A stretch of DNA of 64,000 bases. Origin: Tolypocladium sp. Sup5 PDA-1 (Eukaryota; Ascomycota; Sordariomycetes; Hypocreales; Ophiocordycipitaceae). The position numbers were made by a program, and so were the translations under genes. The stretch is taken from positions 806,001 through 870,000 of the forward strand of contig JPHH03000002.1 in assembly GCA_000750105.3 (NCBI GenBank), written 5' to 3'. The notes under the pieces were generated by a model. It saw only the letters and a list, made by a program, of their open reading frames with translations. It did not search any database and was not told the DNA's origin. Shown here one piece after another: positions 23,861-33,850 of this stretch (positions within the stretch are counted from its first letter, which is position 1; every line of letters begins with the position of its first letter).

Positions 23861-24041
23861 CCCGTCAAGTATAAAGTGTCCCATTCGACTTGTGGTGAAT
23901 ACGAGGCAGCAACTCAACCGGAAGCACTCAGTCCGCATTGATATACCCCCCGACGCAACAAACTCCTTCGAGCCGACTTGTTTGGTTCTTAAATTTTGAG
24001 CATATCCTCAACATCCCCAAGCGCCGTTCTTGTGACGCAGA

Positions 24042-25265
24042 ATGGACCGCATTTCGGAATCGCCCGGCCACGGTGAGGTTGTCGATATTGGCGGGAGCGA
24101 CATGTACGGCAAGGTTGGCGATAACTTGCGGTGCGCTCTCGTGGCCGTCGACAAGCGTGGCCAAATGCCAACCCTGCCCGACGAGTTGCTGTATGACGAC
24201 ATTGGTTTGGCGATTTGGAATAAAATTATCTTCACGGAGGAGTTTTACCAGACACATGAAGAAATGGCCTTGCTTGACGCCCACGGAGCAGATATCATTG
24301 CTCGTGTCAAGCCGGGAGTGACCATGATCGACTTGGGAGCCGGGTAAGTGCTGACCCCAACAGCCCTCGGTTTCTGTGCTGCTGTGATTCCTGGTAGATT
24401 GAGGCCATGCTAACGCGGATGCGTTTTTGATGAAGTGATATGCGAAAAGTCGAACGCCTGCTTGCTGCCTTTGAAGCGGCTCGAATGCCAGCAAGATATC
24501 TGGCTCTGGACATTTCCAAGAAGTCGCTGGAGGACAACATTGGTGAACTGTTAAAAACACACTCAGCCTCCGGCTGCAGCGTCAAATGCGCCGGTCTGTG
24601 GGGAACATTCGAGGACGGCAAAGATTATGTGCAGGGTATCAAGACCCCACGCCTGTTCCTTTCGCTGGGGTCGGTGCTATGCAACGACCCGTTCCTCAAA
24701 GCTCTGGCCCATCTCAAGACTTGGGCGCAGGTCATGCGACCGGACGACCTTCTGCTCGTCGGAATGGACGGTCACTTGCTCCCGAAGGACAAAGATAAGA
24801 TATGGGCAGCCTACCATTCCCAAGACGATCTGTACCGCGCATTCTTCATTAACGGTTTCAACCACGCCAACAAGCTCGCGGGCGAGACGTGGTTCCGCGA
24901 AGAGGATTGGGATTTTGAGGCACAGCTCGAGAAGGAGCCTACTACACGCCATCGGTTCTTCTTCCGAGCCAAGCGTGATGTCATACTTGGAAAACTGGGA
25001 GGTGTCATCGCGAGAGGCCAGGAGCTCGACTGGTTTGACTCGCACAAGCATGGCCTGGAGAACGTTCAGGCCATGTGCTCCAAAGCAGGACTGAGCATCA
25101 TCGATGTCTGGCAGCCGGACGGATCGGAATTCAGTAAGTCATGGCAATGGGTGAAATAAGAGTGCCGCCTTGCTGACCACGAATGCAGGGCAGTACCTTC
25201 TTAAGATTAAGGACAAGAAGGACCCGAAGGAAGATGCCGACAGCGGCGTGTCCGGTCTCTCCTAG
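24042..25265 (+). CDS. EasF-like SAM-dependent N-methyltransferase (Methyltransf_33 family)
   Basis: Belongs to the family of dimethylallyltryptophan N-methyltransferase (EasF) and histidine-specific methyltransferases. Three exons, 24042-24343, 24436-25133 and 25189-25265, encode 358 residues. Introns start GTAAGT in both cases and end GAAG and GCAG. Conserved blocks are LPDELLYDDIGLAIWNKI, EEFYQTHEE, SAM motif I IDLGAGDMRKVERLL (about residue 96, split by intron 1), YLALDISKKSLEDN, FLSLGSVLCNDP and NGFNHANKLAGETWF. The substrate cannot be read from sequence. No prenyltransferase, NRPS or other ergot-type gene is nearby, so an ergot alkaloid role is not supported. The stop is only 121 bp from the stop of the convergent transcription-factor-like gene. 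Confidence 0.88.
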
Positions 25266-25386
25266 AACGGAGGCTGGCTGATATCGTCCTCCCTGGAAGG
25301 GAGTAAACGATGACCAGGCGTGTGGTGTGGGGAGGGATGGATCCGGTGGCTGTGCGGGTCGCCCGAGTATAGACTTGATTTCCTCT

Positions 25387-28300
25387 TCATGTCAAGCATA
25401 GCACCTCGCTTTCCTTATCGTTGACCTGCAGGACAAGGTGTTCCCACCAGGGATATCGAAAGCCGATGGGCCCTTGGTCGAGGGTGGTGGATAAAGGCAG
25501 CTCGATTTCTGCATCGATCCACTGCCAAATGCGTCGCAGCGCGTCATAGAGCGGTGGGACACTCTGGGTGGCATTATACATTAGCATTTATAGGGAGCAT
25601 TTTTCCGCAAAGAATAGCCATGCGTTGACTCACACTTCTGACTGGTGTTGAAACAACCTCGTCAAACCACGTCTGCGACACCTTCCTGTGATCCGGATGC
25701 GTCGCTAACATGCCTAGGAGGAATACGGGGAACAGCGGTGCCTGAGCCGTGAATTGGTAACCCGACGTCGGCATAATATGGATGCATCTCGCCAAGTCAG
25801 ACAAGCTCGCAAGGACGTCATGGTGATTCCGGGGGAGTCTGTTTCAAAGTCCGTCAGTACGTGCGTCGTCGTGATCATCCGCGGCCCGTTGCCCACCTCA
25901 AGACGCGGCATTGTAGGTAGACGATGGCCGTCAGCCTCCAAGCCTCCGCCGTCACGTCGGTCATATCAGCAGGTGACCTGATTATATAGCCATCTGGGAC
26001 CGACCGCGCCCATTCGGTCACCGACGGTCCGGCTTTCGCTGTCTCCCAGTCCTTGGACTCGCTGCTCCATTGCCTCATCTGGTCCAGTTCCTGCCGCAGG
26101 TACTGCGCCGTCATGGGCACGACAATGTTTTCTGGGTCTTGCTGCAGTCGTGCTGCACAGTACGTGATCTGGCTCATCATATGGAGGAGCTTTTTGGAAA
26201 ACCCGCAACCGCCATGGATCTGGTACATGTCCTGCTCCGTCCCATAGAGCAGCCAGCCAAACCGAGAAGCCTCGTGCTCCGGGTCGAAGCGATCTGGGGC
26301 GGGGAGCCTCATCATTGGTTGCGCCAAAATCACGGCACGGCCGACAATGATGGACTGAGAGATTCGGAGGGAGGACAGCTGGGCATTTGAGCGCTTCCAA
26401 AACCGTGAACCCCGGTCAGTTGCTTCAAGGAACATTTCCCCTTGCTTGAACCCCAAGAGCCAACGGGGGTCTTGGGGCTTCTTCAGTCGGCGTTCCGTTA
26501 AGACGATCTAGGGTCAAAGGGGCGTGTTAGCTCTATCAATAGACTACAGGCAGGCCCGTGTTGGCTAAATCAAACCCCTAACACGCGGCATGAAACCACT
26601 TACGTCTTGCATAGACAAGATGACTGCAATAGTAATCAGTTCGTTCGCCTGCGTTTCGTTCTGACGCGTCGTTGGATCATCCAGCAACTGACTCAACCGT
26701 GACTCGGCATCGTAAAATCTGTCGTTGACCCTCTTGCGAATCGTATCTATGGGCTGATAGTCGTAGATGTAAATTCCGGCAAGGCTCTGAATCGCAGCCC
26801 GGACTCCGTCGCTCTTGTGCATCTGAGCAAAGTCCTTGAGCCAGAGATTGGTGTCTAGGAGCACGCTCCTGCCGGGGCACCAGTTCCTGATATCTGTTCG
26901 CTTGACGTTAGGCTCTTTGCTCGGTAGAGACGCAAGGATGGCCAGAGGCAAGGGGCTTTGTCGACGGGTTGGGCCTCCAGGAGCAGGGGCGGGGGCCCAT
27001 TTGGAGACACATATGTCTTGACTTACAAAAAGTCCAAAACTTCCTATCCGTTTGATCCATCTTGGCTTCGAACCCAAACTGTGAGGGCACCATCCGCGGC
27101 GCCCCAATCGGAACCACTTCGGTAGAAGCTTCAGCGTTGGATATAGTAGGGCTGACCCCAGTGGAGCTGAAGTCAAACACCGAGGATGTAGCAGGACTGA
27201 GCCTGGCCGGGCCGAAATCGAACGGTTCGGAACACGTTTCGTTAAGGAAGCTTGAGAAGCCGTCGAATGATACTTCAGCGCCAGGCGGTACGATAATTGC
27301 TGCTTTTGACGATGCCGGTGCGGGGCCGAGGGGGATCAGAGACGTTGCCAGCACCTCGACCTCTGGGGTTGACAGAACCTTCTCTGCGACATCGGGAGAG
27401 TCCGAGACGGATGAAGACGGGTAGGCAGACGATGAACGACGCGGCTGCCTGTCCTTTGGCCAGTTGAACTTGATGTACCCATTGACCTTGCCGTCGAGCG
27501 GGCGGTGGAAGCGACGGTGGTGAACGTCGCCGAAATTGCCGACGCAGTCCTTGAAGGGGCTGACGAGAATGTCCTTGCTCGTGGGCTTCCGTGGATGTTG
27601 ATCCCTGGGCTGAAAGCCATTTGCCACGGGATCGCCCGTCGCGGGGAGAGGATAGCGAGGCCGCTTGTGGAGATGCGAGTGAGGGCGGGAGATGGAGCCC
27701 GTGGGGGAGAAGTTGAGCTCGGCAGTGGGAAGCGCTGAGGCAAAGGTCAGCTCATGAACGTGACAGTGGACCATGGCATGATCTCGGGGTCGTTCGCGTG
27801 CACAGGTCAATATGGTGTGTTGGGTATGTATTTGCTCCAGCGCGACTAACACGTCCGATGAGGCATGGGGAAAGGCGAGACAACAAGGCGCGAGAGCGGG
27901 GTGGGTTTGTATCTGTGCTGTTACGGCGGGCAGAATCGTCTTGTTTCACGGGACGGGCAGGGAGGAGGGACGGTAATGACGGAGGAGCCGGGGTTGACGT
28001 TGGTGGTTGGAGGGGAGACCCGAGGGCGATGTGATGCAAGGTGATTGCTGACCGGTGTGGGGACAAGGCAAACACAGACAGACAGGTTTGTGGGAAACGG
28101 GACAAGGGGCTAATAATACCCAAGGTAAATGAATAACATGAGGCAGCGAGCGGGAGAGGATGTAGGGGCTGTGGGTGGAAATGATTGCGCCGGCAGCGGC
28201 TGTGGTCGTGGCATGAAAGACAGGCGTGGAGGGTGGGCATCGGGTAGGAGACAGATGATATGTCAGGCTGGGCGGGCAGGGAAGCAGAATGGGACGGAAT

Positions 28301-28995
28301 TGGAGGTGCAGCCTGGACGAGATTGAAGGTACCCAGCCAGGAACGCAGGGTATGGCGAGGACCACGGATGGGCAATTGTGGATTCTCTCACCTGAAGACA
28401 CCGACAGCGGCGGCGTGGGGAAGACGTCGAGCGCGTTGAAGTGACGGTTGCCCGACGGCTGGAAGGCGACGACCATGTGCGGCTGCGGAGGCATCGGCGA
28501 CGATGAGGGCCACTTCCACGAGCCGTCAAAGACCCCTGAGCCCCCGCCGGGCCAGCAATCGTTCGCGTCTTCCACGGGTGGCAAGGCAGCCATGGCTATG
28601 CTCGCGGGCGGCGCACCAACATGCCCGTGCTGGGCGTGGTGAGCCTGATGGTGTGGAGGTGGAGGATGTTGGTGTTGGTGCTGGTGTTGGTGCTGGTGTT
28701 GGCCCTGTTGGTGGTGGTGGAGGTGGTGGTCGTGATGATGTTCTGGCGGTGGCGGTGGAGGCGGTGGCGGGCGTTGCAAAGGCTGCGCTTGTGCCTGATG
28801 CCCGTGCTGTTGCCGTTGCTCTCCCAGCGGATGGAGCCTTTGTGGCGACAGCGGCAGCAGCCGCAGCGGCGCCTGGGGTTGCGGGTTGGCGCCTCCAGCT
28901 GGGACCACAGGCTGGACCTGGAACCTCTGCGGCCGCGCCTCGAGCTTGATGCGCTTTGCAGGGCGGTCGTCGTCGTCGGCCAGCGAGTCTCCCAT
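25387..28995 (-). CDS. Fungal-specific transcription factor domain protein (Fungal_trans_2), no zinc cluster seen
   Basis: Six predicted exons: 28995-28392, 27734-27027, 26893-26604, 26507-25897, 25838-25634 and 25563-25387. All phases agree and give 864 residues. Intron 1 is long (657 nt, GTGAGA..TCAG); the others are 58-133 nt. The C-terminal two thirds matches the Fungal_trans_2 regulator type: KFWTFYIRNWCPGRSVL, NLWLKDFAQMHKS, QSLAGIYIYDY, RISQSIIVGRAVILAQPM, CRVLRLPRNHHDVL and MPTSGYQFTAQAPLFPVF. The N-terminus has a basic KRIKLEARPQRF segment (possible nuclear signal) and a disordered Pro/His/Gln tract at about residues 75-124. No Zn2Cys6 pattern occurs in the joined exons, although GYIKFNWPKDRQPRR resembles the linker that follows such clusters. 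It is probably nuclear. DNA binding, if any, must use another region or partner. Confidence 0.75.
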
Positions 28996-31588
28996 GTGCG
29001 CTGCTCGGCACCTCGTGCTGCCCAGAAGCTGCCAGGGCCGTCGGAGAGCAAGACTCCGATGGCCGGCCGGCAGTGCTCTGCGTGAAGGTGCCGTGTCTCT
29101 GTGGCTGATGATGGAGGCTGTAGGCCAATGAGCTGGCGGGTGGGCTTGCGGGTTGGCTGGGGGTGGTGCAGATGGATCTCGGCAGAGCCAACAGCAGCGG
29201 TACTCGGAAGAGCGCGCTCCCGAGAGCAACCTTACCTCGCGGCAGGCCAATGGTCGGCACCTATGGTATGCAGGCCGCTCACCGTGCAAGATCAGGTGGG
29301 TAGGCCGCGGCGTGTGCGAGCGCCCCAGCAACCAGGTTTGGGGGAGCGGTTAGGCGTGTCTGCGGCGGGAGCCAGAGCGAGGGCGGACATCGGCCATCTG
29401 ACGACGACGAGCCGTGGCCTGTTGCGTCCCGGAGGAGACCCAAGCTTGTGCAACAGTGTGGAGCTGGCTGAATCGGCTGGGCCGCAGGCGATGCGATGCG
29501 ATGCGATGCGATTCCCAGCAACTCGGTGCACTGGAAGGCGGATGCCCAGCGGCAGTGGTGAGGAAGGATCGAAAGGGGGAGGAGGGAGGGGAGGGTGGAG
29601 GTGACTGGAGAGAGGGGCGCGACCGATGGCGCTTGCCGGGGGCTGCAGGGGGAGGCGAGAGGCGAGACGGGAGAGAGAGAGAGAGAGATGAGAGAGGATG
29701 GGCGGGAGTGAGAGAAGAGAGGAAACAAAGGGTCCAGATCTGATCTGATCTGGCGACGCGAGGTGAGGCGAGCCAGAACGCGGCAGAGATGAGAGCGACA
29801 AGACGGGCACGCTATTAGAGAGCGTGCAGAGGGGGGGCGGGGAGAGAGAAAAGAAGGTCCGGGGTGTGATTTGGAAGAGGCGCGAAGCGCAAGCGTAGAC
29901 GATGATATGTAGGTGAGGTAGAACGGAAATCAACCGAACCGAGACTTCGGGTTCTGCGTCTTCCCTCTTGTCGGTCGCTCGTTTGCTGGCTGGTCTGTCG
30001 TGGTTACGGCAGAGCGTTGAAGGACCCAGGAACTGGGGCGAGTACCTGCATACATACGGTAGATGATAAAGCCGGCTAGCTCAACGTCGGGAGTAGCAGC
30101 AGCAGCTCGCAGGGTCATTCAATCCTCGAAGCAAGCGCAAAATAATAATAATAACAAATTCAGACCTGTCCGAAAAGTATCGCTCCGCTCTTGGGCACGT
30201 TGGCAGTGTTGGCGACTTCGCCTCCACCCCTGACTTGTCGCCCATGCCCCCCTCTCGGCCTCATCTCCATTCCTTTAAGTACGTGGTGGTCCAGCCGCAG
30301 GGCGAGACAGGGAGGCCCAGGATTCGGGCCAGCTTTTTCTTCTTTCTCTTGTGTCCTACGTACCCAGTATCAACCTTGTTGTACCAAGTGCGCGCAGACG
30401 GACGGACGGTACCAGCCTCGGTGCCACGAACATGTCTAATCATCCTCCTGGGTTATGCATGTACGCATGTAAGGCTGGTGGCGAGCAAGCATAGGTAGCA
30501 AACACTGCCGGTTAGATGCAGCGAGCGTCCTACCTACCTTGCCTTGGACGATTTGTTTGCTTGCACTGCGTTACGTGGGCGACTGCGTTACGTGGGCGAA
30601 GAACGGTTGTGTTGGTGCTGGAAAAACACCATCCATTCCTGTCGCATCCATGTGCGGTACGCGGCCGGATGTGCCTGGGCAGGGAACAGCGGTGGGCAGA
30701 GATCCAGTCAAGAAAACGAACAGCCACGGCCGCCGCGCCGCTCGAAACCTGGCGATGCGCCGAGCCTGTGGACGGCTCCCAGCACCGATCACATCTGGCC
30801 CTGGCCCGAACCTGGATACCGGTTACGATTAGGGCACGGAGCACATCCTGGCGGCAAAAGCAATTCGGCGGCCAGCACGGGCAGCTGAGGCAGAGGCATC
30901 ACAGGGTCGTCGACTCGACTCGTCGCAGGAAGACGACGAGCAGACTGGCACGACAAGGCACTCAATCAGCCAATCCGGGGCCGTCGCCCGCAGACTTCCT
31001 CGCTCGCTCCGCGATGCTGCATCCGTCCCATCGTGGCCTCGATCTCCGTCGCCATCTCGAGTCCATCGACCTCTGGCGGACGGGGGCGGGTCTAGAGACC
31101 GCCTTCCGCGGCCGCTACGGTTCTTAACTTCTTAGCAGCACGGCATCCGTGGGTCCACCACTGGTCACATCTACTATTCCATCACATACCGGTCGTGACA
31201 CGGCTTGGCTTGGTGATGTACCGCTTCCGCGACGCTGCATTAGCGTTGCTTGACTGGCCCCTGCTAGCCTTGTTGACTCTTTTCTCGTCCGTCGCTGGAG
31301 CCTCCATTCTCTCTTGTCTCCTCGTCCGAGGTTGCTGTGCGAGACGGCGAGACGGCGAGATCTGTCACCTCGCCTCCACGTCTGTCAACTCCGGGCCCCA
31401 GCCAACAGCTGACTTTTCGATTGCCCGTCCGGCGTGCGTGCGTGCTTGTCTTGCCTCTGGACGGGCGGGCCTCATAAAGCGTAGAGTCCACAGGTGGGTG
31501 AGACTGAGAGGAGCGGCATCGAGGAATAAAACGGCCGCAGAACGAAGAGGTCGGAGGCGCTGCTTTCTCGGGGGCGACGGTGCTTCCA

Positions 31589-31620
<32 letters not shown>

Positions 31621-32710
31621 CTGTCCATCCGTCTGCTTGTCGGGTGGTTGGTTTACGTCGTCGAGTTCCAGTGGGACATCCAGCTTGCCAGCAGCCCGTC
31701 TCTGCCTCTGTGCCTCTGGAGCCTGCCTGCCTGGCCAGACGCGACCACCGTTCCTTCCACAGCAGCCAGCATCAAACCCTAAGCCCATCGCTGCTCTTGT
31801 TTCTTCACCTTTCCAACCTCTGCTGGTGTCTGTCGTCTGCCTCCCCCTCCGCCGCCGCTTGCCCCCGAGCCGTCGTTTGGCATAGTACCCTGATCCTGAT
31901 TTTTCATCTCGCTGCGGGCGCCTGGAGGACGGGTATTCACTATTAAACAGTCCCCGCAGACGCTTCGGCTTCGCATCATCTCCCTCCAGACTCTAGAGCG
32001 CTTCCTTGGCCCCTTCGCGCTTCGCGGACTTCAAACGCGCGCCGCCCAACGCATTGGATCTCATCGCACGCCAACCACAACGGCAAACGGCCTGCACCTC
32101 GCACCCCGACTTGTTGGGCTCGCTCCGGCCCATCCCTTGTTTCCAACTGACCCTACGGAGTACCGTGCTTCACTGGACGTCGGGCCTTGGTTGCTGCAAG
32201 GTTTGCCCGCGTCCACGTTCCCGCGCTGGCGGCGGCCCACATCAACCCCCCCTCCACTGTCCAGCTTGTGGCAGTCAACGACGTCGTCGTTTGAGGTCTC
32301 CAACGCGCTCCAGTCGTAGGCCGTTGAGCGACCCGGACCCATCTCGGCCACGCGGAGGCACTCACACTCACTCACCCGCTCACACAAGCAAGCAACCAAG
32401 CCGCGGACAGCGCAGGCAAGGCTCCAATTGCACCACCAGCTGCCCCGTCGAGCACCTCGCACTGGGTTGTTCACCGAGGCAAGCTGGCGCGCGCTTGGGC
32501 TGGCCGTTGCTTTGCTTGTTGGCGCGCGCGTATCGCAGGCAGCCGAGGCAGTCGATGCCGTGTCGTGCCTCGTCTCATCTTGGGGACCGAAGGAGGCCGG
32601 CGGTGGCATGAGTGTTGCGCCTGTTGCGTTGGCTTGTTGACATTGTCTTGTCTGGGCCGGATCTAGCATCGGAGCTACTAATACTATACTAGTATTAATA
32701 CTTGCGCGCC
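28996..32710. promoter_or_regulatory. Long divergent 5' region between two regulator genes
   Basis: 3.7 kb with no supportable gene. The part next to the transcription-factor-like gene is purine-rich on the + strand (about 29570-29900, with a GA run near 29670), i.e. CT-rich on its sense strand, as in fungal leaders. It also holds a (GCGAT)n array near 29489-29513, a TAA-rich run near 30141 and a (GCTT)7 array at 31591-31618. The part before the C2H2 gene is likewise CT-rich, which suggests a long leader. Long leaders are common for fungal regulatory genes. Confidence 0.5.
31591..31618. repeat. (GCTT)7 microsatellite
   Basis: Seven perfect GCTT units, about 1.1 kb upstream of the C2H2 gene. 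A second GCTT array of over five units lies at 35761-35783, about 1.9 kb downstream of the same gene. Confidence 0.9.
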
Positions 32711-33850
32711 ATGTCGATGCCTTCTGCAGCGCATATCTTTGAGGCGGGGGCCGACGCGCTGTCGTCGGCCTTCCTCGACAAGCTCGTCCGCGAGAATATT
32801 GAGCGTGCCATGGAAGACCTGGACATGAACTCGCCGCCACCCTCGGCGCCCAGCTCGGGCGACTTGCTCAATGACATGGGCGACTACTTCTCCCGCACCG
32901 CTATGATGTGGGCCTACCTGACCGAGAACCTCCTCAAGGGGCCTCACCTAGAGCAGGCTATGCTCAAAGCCCACGAGCGCTCCCGCACCGACAGCGGCAT
33001 GTCGGACCTGTCCGAGGTTGCCCGGATAGACGTGGACATTGACCGCCTCCAGTACGTATGAACCTTAACCTGCAACCACGTCACTCCTCCGTCCGTGCCA
33101 CTCACATGCGCACTTGTCACTGTCCTATCAGCTTGATTGCCACGCGCTAACCTTTCGCTTTCAACGGCAGTAAAATCAGGGACTTGAGTCTCGAGTTCTC
33201 TCGCAAAGTGCAATCGGCGTGGCGGCCGCAGGCTCCCTTGATGAGCTCACCGCCAGGCATGCACACAACTTCCATCTCGCCCTTTTGTGACGGCAAGTTG
33301 TCGTCAGTGTCAAACAAGTCCATGTCGGTGTCGAGCGATGGCGACTCCCGCGCGCTCAAGGTCCGCAAGCTGTTGCCCGACGGCCATGCCCAGCTCCAGC
33401 TCGACATTGGCCAGAGGTCGGACGAGTCAGACGACTCTGACGACGAGCTGTTCCCTGAAATTGACATGGAGGCATTGAGGCAGCGGGGCAAGGGCAACTA
33501 TTCCTGCCCAAAAACTTACCAGTGCAAGAAGGGAGGGGTCGATAAGGAGGGCAACCTCGTCGTCTTCGACCGCAACTCATCATTCGCGTATGTAGTCACT
33601 GCCGACCCATCTGAGCATGAGCATCTCCTGCGGCGCTGCCTGGCGTCCTTGTCTCTGGCGCCGGATGCCGAGCCACGCAGTTTGCCTTCGCTTGCTAACC
33701 GAGCAGCACAGACAGCATTGCAACAAACATCGCAAACCATGGCGGTGTGACATACCCGGATGCCCCAACCCGCCTAAGAAGCGCAGGTTCGCGCGTCGGG
33801 ATGGGCTAGAGAGGCACAAGGCGACGGTCAAACACTACGTCGTGACGTGA
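32711..33850 (+). CDS. C2H2 zinc-finger protein
   Basis: Three exons, 32711-33051, 33171-33587 and 33712-33850, encode 298 residues. Introns are 33052-33170 (GTACGT..GCAG) and 33588-33711 (GTATGT..ACAG, with a GCTAACC branch site). The start is the ATG at 32711 (MSMPSAAHIF). The N-terminal 110 residues are predicted helical and the middle is Ser-rich and acidic (DESDDSDDELFPEID). Two C-terminal zinc-finger-like units follow. The first is YSCPKTYQCKKGG ... SFAQHCNKH. The second is WRCDIPGCPNPP ... LERHKATVKH, preceded by RKP and ending three residues before the stop. Intron 2 splits the first finger between its Cys and His pairs. It is likely a nuclear DNA-binding regulator; I do not recognise a characterised orthologue. 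It lies alone, with long spacers on both sides. Confidence 0.82.

Larger units (their letters stand above)
15775..24041. other. 8.3 kb gene-poor spacer
   Basis: No frame here has a recognisable domain, and open frames overlap on both strands without preference. The stretch holds a C16 tract (17839-17854), a C35 tract (20555-20589), several GTACGAAGTAC-type words (17344, 17600, 19011, 19151) and the 63-bp minisatellite at its right end. It could hide non-coding RNAs or small lineage-specific genes that cannot be judged from sequence alone. Confidence 0.55.

Noticed and set aside
24042..25265. Ergot alkaloid cluster membership of the EasF-like gene
   Set aside because: No dimethylallyltryptophan synthase, NRPS, catalase or other eas-type gene is in the window.
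32006..32611. 201-codon plus-strand frame upstream of the C2H2 gene
   Set aside because: Pro/Arg/Ser-rich with no domain; fits a CT-rich leader.
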